Shown piece after piece: positions 38,702 through 53,453 of a stretch of DNA of 64,000 nt. The notes under the pieces are model-generated. The model did no database searches. It had not been told where the DNA came from and was given only the letters and a program-made list of their open reading frames with translations. The first letter of the stretch is position 1. The number at the start of each line of letters is the position of its first letter. This stretch comes from Vespula vulgaris. Its lineage: Eukaryota > Arthropoda > Insecta > Hymenoptera > Vespidae. The stretch spans positions 6,293,070 through 6,357,069 of the forward strand of contig NC_066587.1 in the NCBI RefSeq assembly GCF_905475345.1, read 5' to 3'. Both the position numbers and the translations under genes were made by a program.

Positions 38702-39614
38702 AATAATTTTTGCGATCGAAAATTATGAAAAGAATAACTAATCTAACGTTAAGTAAGAAAAAAAAAAGAAAGCAACAATTGAGAGAGAAAAAGATACGTC
38801 TTTGGATCTTTTAGGTCCAAGCTAAAAGTGTAAATATAAATTTAATATGATTTTGTCAAATCATTGTATAATAATTCTTACTGTAAAAAAGAAAATTCGT
38901 TTTTTGGCGAACGTTTAGTTAAATTATATAAAATATTCTCACATTTATATGCATTTTAATCTGTACAGTAACGAAATCATAGTTGAAATCTATTAAAATT
39001 TATGAATTTTCATTTCTTTTACTTTTATTTAACGACAAAAATACTTTTCATTATTAGTTGTATATGTTTATCTATACAAGACGATTATTTTGAAAAAATA
39101 AATTTTCTTAAAAAGATGCTTACTTTTTCTTCCTTGTCTTGGTTACGTATAAATATACATTTGTAGACTCATTAGTTCATAAACACTTTTATGTATTCAT
39201 GAATCGTGCTATGTATACTACATATATTAAATATCATGCATTATAATTTATATTTATCACATATTAAGCAATACGAATGTATTTCTTAAACTATATATAT
39301 TTGTACGATCAACTTTTGTAATGATTCTTTCTAAAATAATATGTTTACTTTTCATCTGAAAAAAATATTACTTGTACAAATTTTATTTTGTACGTAAGTA
39401 TCTAGAAAAAACAGAGTGAATCAAATAATATGATTAACCAGATCAAATAATATGGAAACCGATTATTTTTAATTATTTTTTTTTAAATTTGTTCTTACAA
39501 AAATATATCAGTTGTTCCTTTTAATTCTTAAAATTTTTAATTCTTTCAATATAAATATGATTAGTAGCATATTTTGAAGAAATATTTGAAGGAATATTAA
39601 ATAAATCATGGTAA
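38702..39614. other. aaNAT 3' UTR and spacer to the J-protein gene
   Basis: AT-rich, with AATAAA at 39097-39102 about 400 bases after the aaNAT stop. The J-protein gene ends at 39615 on the other strand, so the two transcripts converge here. No further feature was seen. Confidence 0.55.
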
Positions 39615-40586
39615 TCAAATTATATGTTTCATCCTGTATAATAAATTTTGCAAAAGGTTATATTTACCTTCAAATTCTTTTCTATTTTGCTTTTCCTCGT
39701 GTATTTTTATTCTTTCTTTCACAACATCCATCTGTTGATCAAATGTAAGTTTTCTTGTCCTTTCTCGCATTACATTATATTCATTTTGATATTTCGTTTG
39801 CAGCAGATTAACTCTGCCTAATAATCCTTGTTGCACAATTATTAATTGAAAAATTATTAAAAAAGTTCCAAATATAATAAATGCTAACAACTCTGTATTT
39901 TTCTTCTTTTGTCCTTTTTCATCGTAATTTGGTTGCCAGTTTCCTCTTGCCATATGCTCTTCCCATTCTCTACGGCTAATAGATAAACAGACAGACAAAT
40001 ATATAGTATTTTTTTCTAAAAATTAAAACAATACAATATTAATGTTTTCTATCAATTGACATACGATCTATAAACTTGATAATAGTCTGGTCTTGGACTA
40101 GGTTCAGAAGAAAATGACGAATGAGTATTATATTTTAAACTCATGTCATATTGCTTCCTGGTATGTTCCTTGCTAAGAACGTTGTAAGCTTCTTGCAGTG
40201 CTACAAATTTATCATGTCCCTCTTTTCCAATGATATCAGGATGAAACTAAAGAAAACAACTATATCAACTCTTTTATAACATAGTATTCATTCCACTAAA
40301 TGTTCTTTTAACACATATTTGACATGTCACTTTCTTGATCAAAAGAAAGAAATAATATACTTTTTTCGATAACGCAATAAAGGATCTTCTTATTTCCTTT
40401 TGCGAGCAATCTGGTGAAACTTCTAATATCTCATAGTAATTGTGGTATCTATAAAAAATATTTTTTACATTACAAAATATTACTTTTTACAATAAATTAT
40501 TATTTGTCAGATTCTAACCTTTGAGTTCCATAACCTCGAAAAATTACTGAAAACAGTTCTAGTTTATTAATACGAGAAATTTGCAT
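39615..40586 (-). CDS. DNAJC4 / DnaJ-60-like J-domain membrane protein
   Basis: J-domain co-chaperone with one membrane segment, about 232 residues. Four exons, 40586-40519, 40448-40361, 40246-40065 and 39975-39615, join in phase. The N-terminus (MQISRINKLELFSVIFRGYG) is basic and could be a mitochondrial presequence. The J domain follows: YYEILEVSPDCSQKEIRRSF, then the catalytic HPD in KKFHPDIIG at the exon 2/3 junction, then LQEAYNVLSKEHTRKQYD. HPD intactness implies it can stimulate an Hsp70. After a linker (PSPRPDYYQVYRSRREWEEH) comes a hydrophobic helix (LLAFIIFGTFLIIFQLIIV), then a charged coiled tail. Length and layout match vertebrate DNAJC4 and fly DnaJ-60. A possible donor (GAAG/GTAAATA) near 39668 would remove the last residues, but no acceptor fits. 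The gene is head-to-head with Fip1. Confidence 0.82.
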
Positions 40587-41636
40587 TGTTGGTATGAAAA
40601 AAAATAATTTAAAATCCCGATCGAATCGTTATGTCAAATATATACGGCCATTTATTAATTACGACTTAAGTCAAATTTTATGATATAACTTCATACACTT
40701 TAAAATAATCATAATACGTATTCAGAATATGACCGGTACGCTACCTGATGTCTGTTTGTAGAACTTACTTTTGCGTCACATTCGACTTAATTGAAAAATA
40801 ATGTATTATTGACACTGACAAGATTAGAAAGAGAAACTATGTGTTAATTTCTTCACACATATATATATATGTATATATATATATATACGTACATACATAT
40901 GTATAATATGTATATATACAACATATAATACATAGACTAGTTATCAAGAGAGGCTTATCAAGAGGCGTTTCAGTCGTGTATACTTCCGCGTAAGCGTGTG
41001 GTCGCGCCATGTAAACAAATCGTTCTATTTGTTCATGACCGTGGAAGCAACAAATAAAAAAAGTATGTGATACAAAGACCGTAAAACATATCAGGTATTA
41101 ATATTGTTCTTTCTTTGTATATCATAAAGAATTATATCATTAACTCACACTAAGCTATCATAATATAATTTAGAATTATTAAAATATATAAATGTATAGT
41201 GTCACGAATAATATGAAATATTAATATATAATTATAGGCAATATAATAATTTAACAGTTCTCAAAGAGTGTTCTACGAAACTTTGAAAATACAAGAAAAT
41301 TCAAGAATTCCCTGTGGTAATCTGGAAATTGAATTATTGAGACAATCAAATTTTATATTATTTGTGTTAGAAACGATATGTGTGACTCGATAACATGGCA
41401 TTCGTTAGATTTTTATAAAGTTTTGAATAAAGTCTGAATTATCAAATCTTTTTCGTTTAATATTTCATTAAATTTGGTGAGAAAAGGATTTGTTGTTCAG
41501 CAAATATGGAGGGTTAAACGTACGTATAAAATTCAAATAAAATCTTTAATTACTCAGTAGGTAACATAGAGCGTTTGAGCAACACAAGTATCTACAACTG
41601 GATTATATTGTTGGTTGTCAAGAAAAGTGAGGAAAA
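40587..41636. promoter_or_regulatory. Bidirectional promoter region (J-protein / Fip1)
   Basis: 1.05 kb separate the start codons of two divergent genes. A TTTCAGTCGTG initiator-like motif lies at 40968-40978, and the locally GC-richer segment 40950-41050 is the best candidate for the Fip1 start site. A (TA)n/TATG patch lies at 40860-40930. The Fip1 5' leader seems long and may be spliced. Confidence 0.45.
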
Positions 41637-43509
41637 ATGGCGGACGAAAACGAAGATCAGTGGTTATACGGAGATTCAACGGATGGAAAAGAGTTATCTC
41701 CGACAAATGTTCAAATTGAAAATCAACAAAATGATTCGATACCTATTAATTCTCAAGAAGCATCACAGATTTTGGAAGAAAAGAAAAATGATAATATTCC
41801 AGAGAGATTACCGGAGGTGCGTCGTTTATAACCTATTATTCCCGGCTACTGGCTTTAAAAGCATATTTGAATAAATCTTAACGTAAATAATCGATACTCA
41901 TATTTTTTTTAACTTTGATTAGAATTTGTTTAATTTTTGCTTAGATGTCAGAAAATGCAGGTTCACCTAGAGAGGAATGTTCATTGAATAATATGCAAGA
42001 TGAAAATGATCCTGATGCTAGTAAAAATGGTACAAGAGAGGCTTCTAGTCAAGAGGACGGAGAAGCTGCAAGTGATTCAGATTCCGATGACGACGTTCAT
42101 GTAGTTATCGGTGATATTAAATCGACACCGGCATACGGTAGTTTAAATATTAAAAGAGGTGGTTTACTTACGACTGCGTCAGGGGTACCAGATAAACTGA
42201 ATAAACAACCTGGGAAATTTAGTATAGATGAATTTGAAACAATTGGGGTTATCAATGGAATGCCAGCTCACGAATTTAATTTAGATCAGTTGGAAGATAA
42301 ACCATGGAGACAACCTGGTGCGGATATAACAGACTATTTTAATTATGGTTTCAATGAAGAAACTTGGAGAGCTTATTGCGAAAGACAGAAAAAAATGAGA
42401 AGCGAGTCTGGAGTAGGTTTGATACTAAATGCAGGAGGAGGTGGAAGTAATCCAGGTGGTATGCGAGTACCGCAAGTAGCAATTACTAATGATAACAGTA
42501 AATACTCTGGTATCATGGGACCAAAACGAGCTGGACCACCTCCGGGAAGAAAAATGGCTGGCACTATAGATGTTATAGGAAGCTCAGGCTTAGCTTCTAG
42601 AAGGAATCTTGATAAATCACCGCCTAAAGGAAACGTAATACAAGTGATGACAGCAGATAGAAGAGAATATTCAAGAAAACCAGGTTTTCCAGATATGAGC
42701 GTACCACCACCGGGAGCAGGATTACCTCCACCATTCGATATGCCACCTCCTGGATATCCTGGAGAGCCAACTCCATTCTACATGCCTGAGACTGATCCTT
42801 ACTATCAAAGTTACGAACCTACTCAGGATAGTCAATGGGGTAATGACCCAGTAAGTAAACGCATTTAGTATATAAAATAAAATTTATTCATTTTCTCACT
42901 AATGATTCAACTATAATTGTAATTTTTTACTTTAATAGACCTGGCAACCGACAAATTTAGCCATTCCAATGACAGAAGGTGAAGAAGAGAAAGATATAGG
43001 TCCCAAAACGATACCCACGATGGTACCACCGATATCTATTCCACCTTTGATGCCACCTAGAGATCAACGGGATATTCGAGAACGTGAGAGGGATAGAGAT
43101 CGAGATAGGGAACGTGAAAGAGATTTGGACTCGATGGGTAGGGAGAGAGAAAGGGAAAAAGAAAGGGAGCGTGATCGTGAAAGGGAAAAAGATTCGATGA
43201 TCAGAGATCGTGATCGAGAAAGAGACTCCGTTGCACGAGACGAAGAAAGAGATCGCGATAGATCACGATCGCAATATCGACATAAAGAGAGGTAGGACGA
43301 CGAACGTGAAACGAAATCGCACAAATACGATTACGTTTCAAAATTTCCTCCAAAGAAATTTCAATCTATCTTTTACTTTTTTCATTAGGCATAGGCATCG
43401 TTCAAGGTCACGATCTCGTAGACACAAATCGCGATCGCGAAGTCCGAGTAGACGTAAGAAGAAATCAAGACGCTCCGACAGGGAACGTTCTAAGGAAGAA
43501 AGCGAATAA
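41637..43509 (+). CDS. Fip1: Fip1, pre-mRNA 3'-end processing factor
   Basis: Subunit of the CPSF cleavage and polyadenylation complex; it tethers poly(A) polymerase and binds U-rich RNA. Four exons, 41637-41816, 41945-42850, 42939-43291 and 43389-43509, give 519 residues in consistent phase. The N-terminus (MADENEDQWLYGD) is followed by acidic low-complexity sequence and DVHVVIGDI near residue 112. The conserved Fip1 motif runs from about residue 160 to 212 (GVINGMPAHEFNLDQLEDKP, then YFNYGFNEETWRAYCERQKK). A Pro-rich region (PPPGAGLPPPFDMPPPGYPG) precedes an alternating Arg-Asp/Arg-Glu tract in exon 3 and an RS-like basic end in exon 4. This is the architecture of animal FIP1L1. AATAAA lies at 43807-43812, about 300 bases past the stop. 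Fip1 converges on pum. Confidence 0.95.
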
Positions 43510-46165
43510 ATAGATATGTATGTATATATATATATGTATATATGCATATACATATATATACAGATACATATACACATATACATACACGTATATATATGCA
43601 TGAGTATGTATGTATATAAATATCGTTGTCCAATTAAACAGAAATCGACGATCGAAGCTAAAAAGTTTCATACTTTTAACAAAATCTTTTTGGTGATAAT
43701 CCATACTCGCAACAAATCTGTAATTTCTTGAAACTCACCATGATTGCTATCTCTCTCTCTCATGGTTCTTAATTATAAGCAAAGGTAATGATCAATTGTG
43801 AGCGATAATAAAATAAAATTTATTGATAAAAACAAAAAACCAAAAGTTTGCTCGTCCAATGATTATCCCGTCACCACTTTTGTACTGCTGTAATTAAATT
43901 AATCGAAGGAAATGAAATTAATAGCTATGTTATAAGCTTTAAGGAAGTAGAAAGATTAAAATGACAAACACGTGCCATTCAATGTATGGTTTTATATCAT
44001 AATGTTATTACAGAAATTGTATTTCATAATAATTAAAAGTAGTAATAGTTTATTGGTAAATCACTCACGCGGGTGAATTAATCGGATCGATAATAACGCC
44101 GATTTCTAACGTCGACCTCATATCGATCGTCGCACACACGTGTGTTCTTTCTTCTCTTCTTTCTTTTTTTAATTTCTTTATTTTCTTTTTCTTGTTCAAT
44201 TATATTTCCTTTTCTTTTTTTTGCATCAAATCTTTTCCTTTCTTTTTTTTTTGTTTCATTATCTTCATACATAATGGAAAAAAATGTTACATTTGTACAG
44301 CCATCATATATATGATACATTTAGAATACCATTAATCCATTATCATTTTTTCCCTTAAGTGTGTGTATTTAAGTGTCGAGTGTATTCTTTCGTGTGTATC
44401 TGACGTGTGAGTATGCCTACTTATAAAGTTAAAAAGTGCTACTTCAAGTGCTCAAAACAAATTGTCAACATGATTTCGTTTCGAAAAGGGAGAAAAGGGG
44501 AGTATCACGTTTCTTTTTTTTTCTTTTCTTTTCTTAACGCGAACGTAAAGAAAAATATTAGAAAAAGATCGAACGCGTTATATTCACGTCAAAAAACGAT
44601 CCGAAGATCATATTTTAACGATCCAACGAAGTACATACAAACTATTAACACGAACGATATATCAATAAGAAGAAACTGTCGTAATATTCTCTCGAGAAAC
44701 GTATCGATTATAACATCTAAAGAAGAAAAAAAAAATTAGAAAGAGAGAGAGAGAAAGAAAAGAAAAATTGTAATAACCATCTCCCCTTTGGAAATAGAAA
44801 ATACGTTAGAACATTTAACGTGTCAATTTGTATTGAGTTAGAGTGGCAGAGATAACGACAATAAATAAAAGTTCTAAAGTATTCTCATAATATGTTTCAT
44901 GTACCTGTCGCGTTTACGAAACAAAGAAAAAGTTAAAAAAAAAAAAGAAAACAACGAAATAAAATAACGAATAAAATTAGAAAAGTAAAAAAGAGAAGGA
45001 TAAGCGACTGAAAGCGAGATACACGTAATATATCCCAGAATAAATGGGGTCAGATAATTTTTACTCGAAAAATTTTATAATCGCGTATCTACTGTCGCGT
45101 TTAATTGTCTCATTCGCTGCACGCACGAACAAATATTATTTATAATTATACTGAAGTAGAGAGAGGGGGGAGGGGAGGGGAAATAACGCCCGAATAATTG
45201 ATTTATAATAACATCATTTACTTTTAATTTATCCCCACGCGGTAGCTTTTTTCGATATCAAAACGGCTCGAGTTTCAAGCGAACCGTTTCATTTATTTTC
45301 TTTTATTTATCTTGTTACTTTTTTTTTTTTCATTTCTCTTTATACTCTCAAACGATTCTAATTATTAAATACAACTCGTGAAATCTAATTATAATTCTTT
45401 TTTTTTTTCTCTGTGCAAAATGTAGTTACAAGTTAAATCTCGATCCTTTCTTTTCCTCGTTCTTTTCGATCGATCGAAAGGAATTTCTCGTCCGAATTCT
45501 ATCCCTTCATGTAACGAAGAATAGCCGAGCGTGTTTAAAAATGAACAAATTATTTTAATTTCATTAAGATTGGAATCGACAATCAAAGAAATTAGAAGAT
45601 AAATAATTAAGGGGGAAAAGAAAATAAGAAGAAAGAATAAAACAGTAAAAATAAAAATGAACGAAAGGAAAAAATCGATCCATCGATCGATCGATGATCT
45701 CGCAAATCAACGCGGTGAAAAGATTTGCAAGTTATATAATTGCATAAACAATAAATACATATTGTCTTTTTATGTATATACGTACGTATACATTCTTAAC
45801 TTACGGGTGTGCTTCGTTAGAAAAAAAGAAAAAAAAAGCAGAAAAAAAATACCTAATAAAGCTGTGCCGACATTTATCTATCATTTATCACATCCGCGTC
45901 GATCATTTTATCCGATTCTTTTCACTTCGACGAATTAATTTCTAAACCGCAATAGCGACCAATTATACGAGTATGAGGAAGATCCAATAACAATAAACAC
46001 GATAAATTCATCATTTTAATATAATAAATAAAAACTGAAACGAAAAGGAAGAAAGGAAAACGCAAAATTAAGAAAAAACACGAGCGAACGCTTCGTTCAA
46101 CGATAGAGATAATTGCCTTCGTACGATACGATACACGCGATAATGATTATTATTATTAATATTAA

Positions 46166-46206
<41 letters not shown>

Positions 46207-46383
46207 ATATTATATAAATATAAAAGAGAGATGGTGGGTGGGTCAAGCATTTCGCAGGGACTACGTCGCCTTTCTTTCGGCGAATTGTTCTTTTCTTATT
46301 TTTCAAACGATTGACGGCCGATTATTAATTATTATCGATTCTTTGAAAGAAGAAAGGACAACGTTAAAAAACAAATACAACAA

Positions 46384-46438
<55 letters not shown>

Positions 46439-46439
46439 T
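46384..46439. repeat. (AAT)n microsatellite
   Basis: A pure trinucleotide run; it produces a poly-isoleucine artefact frame. Confidence 0.9.
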
Positions 46440-46638
46440 TAAAAAAAGACAAAAACAAATGGACGAATCTATCTATTTTGTACGAGGGGATGTATCAGAT
46501 GAAAAATTTGACTGTTTTTTTTTTTTCTTTAACTGTCCGTGGTGCCAAAATCATAGTGCGATTCTTTCATGTTCCAACACTATCATTCATTTGTGTATTG
46601 TTTTTTTCTTTTTTTTTCTTTTTTGAAAAATGTCGTTT

Positions 46639-46710
46639 CTCTCTCTCTCTCTCTCTCGCTCGCTCGCTCTCTCTCTCTCTCTCACGCTCAGCGTACGTAC
46701 GTAGTATACA

Positions 46711-46747
<37 letters not shown>

Positions 46748-46753
46748 TCGCTC

Positions 46754-46802
<49 letters not shown>
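46639..46802. repeat. Compound (TC)n microsatellite
   Basis: Three TC runs separated by GCTCGCTCGC, an ACGTACGTAG-containing spacer and CACACTCGCTCTCG. Confidence 0.9.
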
Positions 46803-46805
<3 letters not shown>

Positions 46806-48189
46806 GTGATTATTACGTGTGTGTTTATTATTTTTCTGTCGTTACTTAAATGGTAGTATAATGACACGTCTACTACTCGCACTTTTTCTGCCTGTTGTAA
46901 AAAACATCGTCGAAAATGATTTTATTTTATTTTTTTTCTCATGGCTATTTCATATATCGCGTCTCTACATTCTATACACTAATATACAAGTTACACAAGA
47001 TTCTTGTTATATTCTTTTCTCTTTTTGTTTGTTTGTCTGTTTGTTTGGTTGTTTTTTCCCAATAATGCGTTTGCCTTTCCGTCCCACTTATCTAATTTAT
47101 CTCGTAGCGTAGAATACAGTTAAATTTCTTTTTCTTTCTCTTCCATCTTTTTTTGTTTTTTAATCCTTTCTTTCCTCTTGTCAAACTACCGCGTGTTTTG
47201 ATCAACATCGGCCAATTCTTACAACGCTTTACAGCAAGTTATATTAATTTCAACATTTCCAAAGATCCAATTTAATTAGATTTTTGTTTCTTTTTAATTT
47301 CCTTTTCTTTTACATATACATATATATTTTTTTCTTTTGTCGAATTTTAAATCTCAAAGAAAGAATTTTCAAAATCGATTTCGTATCGTTACGCCGCAAC
47401 TTTCTTTCGTTTTCCATTATTTCACTTATATCGGGCGCGTAAGAATCGGCGATGCTCGACGAATGAGTGTGTATACGCATACATATATGACATATATCAG
47501 ACGAATATCAGTACGCGACGCACTTCGTAAGTGTGAACGTCGATCGGTGGTAATGTTTATTTTTCATTTATTTTTCTTTTCTCCTTTTAAATATAACAAA
47601 TCGAATTTACAAAAGAAAATCCTTTTAATCATAAAATCGAAGAACAACAATTAACGATCTTGCTTTAATCGGTCGAATCTTTTCTTAATTACATCGAAAA
47701 AAAAAAAACAAGAAACAGACAAAAGAATGAAAAAACAACAAGAAAAAGAAAATAAGAAGAAACGAAACATTGCTATGACGAGAGAAAGTTTTGATTTATG
47801 GCGTAAAATTTTAAATCCACCGACGGTCCAACCCTCAACGATTTACGTCGCAGCCTGCCAAACGTTTCATTGTTATCCCTGCGAATCCATATTTCTGTTT
47901 ACGTGTATTATTTAACGTGTCGCATTGGTGGGTGTATGTATGCGATTAATGTGTGTGTGTGTGTGTGTGACATCGAGGAAAGTGTATTGTGTTTATAAGT
48001 GTATGGTATGACATGGTATGTGACATGGACATGATGTATCGTATACGTTAATGGTGTATGTCGTGTATGTGTGCGTGTGTATGTGTACGTGAATTATGAT
48101 TTAAGCGATGAGAGAATAGCGCGCAACTGTACATCAGTCTTTAATATCAGGGCGCACCATTCCCGCCTTGATCTACGTCTTGTTCTTTC

Positions 48190-48192
48190 TTT

Positions 48193-48231
<39 letters not shown>

Positions 48232-48234
48232 TTT
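48190..48234. repeat. (TTTA)n microsatellite
   Basis: About eleven pure tetranucleotide units. Confidence 0.9.
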
Positions 48235-50745
48235 GTTATTTTATTTACTTGTTTTTGTTTTTTGTTCTCTCTTTATTTCATTCGCCTTTTCGCCTTGATC
48301 AGGCGAAAAAGATCCGACGCAGGATGGATCGGTTCAGCCTTTCGTTCGTTCGTTAGTTTTATTTTTTATTCTTTTTTTTTTTTTATTGATTTTTTTAATT
48401 ATTATTTCATGATTTCTCTTTTCACATATATCAGCGCCATGGCAGTTGAAAACGGTGGGTATAGGTAGTGAATGTTGTTTGTGAAATTGGTACGTGTATG
48501 TGTATATGTGTATGGGTGTGTATACCGTGTATGTGCGTATTTATGTGTGTATTATTCGCGTACAAAGCAGCACGAGGAGCACAGGCTAGAAAACGCGATG
48601 AAAGCGTAGAAATATCACGCTGTTACATACATTTTTGCGTTTACTTTATCATTTCGCTACACTGATCTTTTGCATTTTATTCGTCGTATTTCTTAATCGC
48701 AGCGTCTTTTATCGCACTATTTGGGTGCGTATATATGTGTCTCGCATTTGTGCACGCAAGTGATTACGTCGATGTCCTATGTTTCGTGTCACTCCATTTG
48801 TAACCATATATATATATATATATATGTATGTTTGTGTGTCGTCTGTATATGTAATGTACATGTATGTATCTATGCATGTATGTATGATGTATGTATACAT
48901 GTATGTATGAATGTACCGTGTGAGCGAACGAGTATACATGCGATGCTCAGTGTTCTACAAGTGGGAGGTCGCAGATCTTTCATTATATATATAATACAAT
49001 TAGTGTGTAGTATTAAAATCATATACAATTGTTACAATATTTAAATAGTACTTATTACATATATATATATATTTATATATATATTTATGTATGTATATAT
49101 ATATATATTTTTTTTATATATACCGATAGGATTAAGGTATGTGTTAGGTATACAATATTTATAGGGTCACTTAATCCTTTCTTTTTTAACGCTACATGCC
49201 CTGCCGGGAACTTCTTTTTTTCCAAATCTACCGAGACTTCTTTGTTTTTCTTTTATTTTGTTTTTGTTTGCTTTTTTTTCTTTTAATCATTATTTAAAGG
49301 GAAGGAGAGAGAAAGAGGGTGAATTTATATCAGGGTGCCGATAAAGTTGTTAAGGGAAAAATAGGATCTCACGACACGACTTTGCTTTGAAATTTTTTAA
49401 CGATCAATCGACTCGCGTTTTATCGATTTGCTTTTGTCGATCGTTATTAATGGAAAAATTGAGAAGAAATAATAATAACAAAAATTTGACGGTCGTGTTA
49501 TCCTTTCTTTTTTTCTCCCTCAAACGCGATAATAATCTTTCCCAGTCGACCTGTAGGTACGAATCGCACTATTCAGGCTAAATACACACGTTTTCGTGGG
49601 AGTTTTCTTTTTTTTTTATAATACGTTTCGATAACAAATAGTATGGAGCAACGTAAGATAAACGGGGCGAGTGAGAAAGGAGGGCTAAGTATATTTATTT
49701 AATTTTCTTTTTTTCCCCCATTTCTCCCCAAATTCCATTCTCCCATCGAAGGGTGTTTTGTGGCAAGCCTGAATGAGTACAATTCGCCGACGAGGCGAAT
49801 TTAAAGGGAGACAAAAATAATCGTATATATATATATATGTGTGTGTTATATGTATATATATATATATTTATATGAAAGAAAAGGAGAAAAAGAGAAAAAG
49901 GAAAAGAAAAAAGAAAGAAAAAAGATCAATAGAGATAGAAAAAAAAAATCACAAAAATAAGAAACAAGACACACAACGACGACGACGACGACGACGACGC
50001 AAGAAGATAATTATTACATACAATTAAGTTAGAAATACCGAAAAAAGGCTATTGAATGCGTAATTTTCATTTCAATTTTGTTTTTTTTTTGCTTTTTTTT
50101 TTGTTTTTCTTTTTATACATGGACCGCTCGCAGCATTTTTTCTCATGGGCAAGCTGTGCCACCAATAATATTTACCATTTCCACGCTATATAAAAAATTT
50201 ACACTATTTATAATCAAAAATCGTTAAGAACTGTTTGTTTGGAGCTTAAGTAGATATAAGAACAATAGCAATTAGGTTTAAACCTACCACTAAACATTCA
50301 GACTAAAGATATTACGAAAAAGTTGTCTGATCGCATATGGGGTAGTGGGTGAGGGAAGGAAGGGTCGATAGCCAAAGAGAGATGAAAGAAAGTATGTACT
50401 AGAATATTCTATGTTGTATGTATAACCTTGTTATATGCGTGGGATTTTTCTCGTTACGTGCTTATATGTATATATGTATATATGTGGTGTGTATATATAT
50501 ATATATGTATATATATATAAAGAGAAAGTTTTTGTGTGTATATATATGTGATGCGCGTTTGTGTGTGTATATATATATATTTATATATTTATATATTTAT
50601 ATACATATACACACACGTGTTAGTGTCTCGTGTAATCTAACGATTAGTAAGAGCGATAATGAGTAATCAATATGAGGAAATTGGGACGTTAATCAAACGA
50701 TAGTAATAATAATAGCAATAATAAGAGTAATTGTAATATAAGAAT

Positions 50746-50746
<1 letters not shown>

Positions 50747-50808
<62 letters not shown>

Positions 50809-50880
50809 TAATAATAATAATATAATTAATAATAATTAATTAATAATAATATAATAATAATTAATAATAATAATAATTAT
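50747..50880. repeat. (AAT)n microsatellite with degenerate tail
   Basis: A pure run to about 50809, then interrupted AAT/AATT units to about 50880. Confidence 0.85.
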
Positions 50881-52861
50881 ATACGGCAACGTTAGCTGAT
50901 AAGACATGAGAGATTTTGTATAATCAACTTTCGCTTTGTTTGTTTGTTTGTTTTTTTTTTTTACTTGTTACTATTCTTTCGCTTAATTTAGTCTCTTTGC
51001 ATTTCGCAGTTCGACAGGTGATCGATGGATCTATTACAGATGAGGCGTATTTTCGTCTTTAATTTACAGATGAAGCGCGCGATTTACACAGATGAAGGAA
51101 CTATCGCCATTCCTTAATTATTATTACAAGTTCACGCTGTAGTACTTTATTTATATAACATGTCGCGTTGTTTTATTTTATTTTATTTTGTTTTGTTTGT
51201 TTTTTTTTTTTTTTTAAACGGTGAAAAGAGTCTCTCCTGTCGACTCGAGAAGAAGGGTGTACAAGTGGCGGTTGGAATGTCTTGTTTGTTTGACCGGCTT
51301 TTGTTTTATATTTTTCTTATTATTATTATTGTTGTTGTGGTTGTTTCGTTTTTCATTTTGTTTATTCTCTCACGAAAAGCTCGTATAGATCGATACCGTT
51401 ATCAGGATTTTTCTTTTTCTTTTTCTTTGCAACTTTGATATATTCGTTACCGCGGAATTGGCGGCCGCGTCCTCTCAGCGATTTTCAAACATGGATCATT
51501 GTCATATTTGTCATACCATCATTCCTTTTATCATTTCTTTTTTCCTTCACACTTGTTTCATTTTTATTATCAACAATCATAATAATTTTTATAATGATCA
51601 TATACTCAAAAATCGTATGTGGCTTATCGTCAATTTTTATATTATCTGCTCAACTCGTATCTCTCTATCTCTCTCTCTCTCATTTTCTTTCTAATATTCT
51701 AATTTTCATCCTAAAATTTCTCTTTCTCTTTTCCTTAACATTCTCTTTCTTTATAACTTTGCAATCGCGACAATGTATACGTACATTACAATTATTTCAT
51801 CTCGACTCCTATTAGAAGGGATGGGAAAAAAGAGAAAGACTGAGAAAGAGGGTGGGCGAGTAGGGTCGAAGGGATTGTTGTACCTAAGAATTTGTCAACT
51901 TTTCGTTAATAAATCGTTATTTACAATATTTTACAATGAAAGCTGCGATATTCTTCCTCTTTTCTCTTTCATTACTTTAGTTTTATTTCTTTCTTAATCG
52001 ATTCCTTTTCTCTTCGTCATTATCTTCTCATTTCTTTTTTACTTTTTATTTAATTACTTTTCCCTCCTTTCATTTCTTTTATATTTATTTATCATTTGTT
52101 TTATACTTATTATACAAAATCAACACACACGAGCCTCGAGAGTTACATTCTCTCGTATTATTCTTCGCCTTTAGTAAGTGAAAAATATCCACTTTTCGCG
52201 GACAACAGCCTACGTTTTATGGTATTATATATTTTTATGTACATTGTACGAGTCAAGTTTGCAACTCGATCGAATACACGCGATCGCCGTTCTTTTACAA
52301 TTATTCTTTTGCTTTTCTTTATTAATCCAACTGTTCCCGTCAGTTTCTTTTTCTTCTTTTTTTTTCTTTCTCGATACTATACTTGTACACGCGATTAGAG
52401 GAAACTTCATTAAAATCTGTTCAAAAAGAAATATCATTTGACTTTTATATTACGAAATTAATCGATCTGCGATGGATTCTTCCATTTTGACGAAGATGGT
52501 TTTTTTGCTGCCTGTTAAATCGTAGAGAAGAAATAAAAAAAAAAAAAAAAAGAATAAAAAAGAGGAACAAAAAACTGACGATTAACCACATACGATTCGA
52601 GCGATTTCGAGCTCTCTTACAACAAATTTCTCTTTGATGAACGAAAGATCATAATTGTGTTAAATCATCGACGATTTTTTAAATAAACATTCCGAATGAT
52701 CGACTCGGTATGCACATTTTCTTTCTATCTTTTTCTCTCTCTTAAATTATTAAAAATAAAGTAAAAGAGCGTAAACGTAAGTTTGAAAAGTTCGAAAATG
52801 TTGCGAATAAAAGACAAAAAAAAGCAACTAATAAGTTGTTAAAAATCTTTCTCTTTTTGAT

Positions 52862-52873
52862 ACACGTTGTTAC

Positions 52874-52908
<35 letters not shown>

Positions 52909-53003
52909 TATTATTATATTATTACTATTATTATTATTCCTATTATTATTATTATTAATATTAAATCGTCATCATCATCATCATCAAAATCATCATCATC
53001 ATT

Positions 53004-53041
<38 letters not shown>

Positions 53042-53150
53042 ATCATCATCATTATCATATCATCATCATCATCATCATTATCATCATCATCATATCATCA
53101 TCATCATTATCATCATCTCATCATTATTATTTATTATAATTATTAATATT
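52862..53150. repeat. Compound (TTA)n-(TCA)n microsatellite
   Basis: TTA units (52870-52960) grade into a long TCA/TCATCATTA array and back to TTA. Frames across it give poly-Ser or poly-Ile and are artefacts. Confidence 0.9.
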
Positions 53151-53398
53151 ATAAAATCTTGAATGTGGAAGGTGTAGTCATCGTGATCGCGATGAAAATA
53201 GCTGAGAGGCGGGCTTATTTCAAATTGTCGTTATTCCATATAGTCAATAATATAATACAAAGAAAAAAAATATGTAATCAGTGTGCCGGTAATGCGTGGA
53301 GAATAAGAGGGGGGAAACAAGAAGGGGATGGCGCAAAAATAATATATCATACACACCTTTCTTTTTGTGCACATTATTTTCCTGACAATCTTTTCCTT

Positions 53399-53453
53399 TT
53401 TGTTTGTTTGTTTGTTTGCTTGCTTGTTTGTTTGTTTGTTTGTTTGTTTGTTT
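53399..53453. repeat. (TTTG)n microsatellite
   Basis: About 13 units, with two TTGC variants in the middle. Confidence 0.9.

Noticed and set aside
39635..39668. A 34-base intron near the end of the J-protein gene
   Set aside because: Too short to be spliced; the open frame simply continues to the stop at 39615.
46238..46856. A 203-residue open frame
   Set aside because: It is poly-Ile then Ser-Leu strings from AAT and TC microsatellites in three frames.
51918..52243. Two pumilio response elements antisense to the plus strand, as evidence of autoregulation
   Set aside because: Two such sites in nearly 13 kb of AT-rich DNA is about what chance gives, so they were kept only as a minor point.
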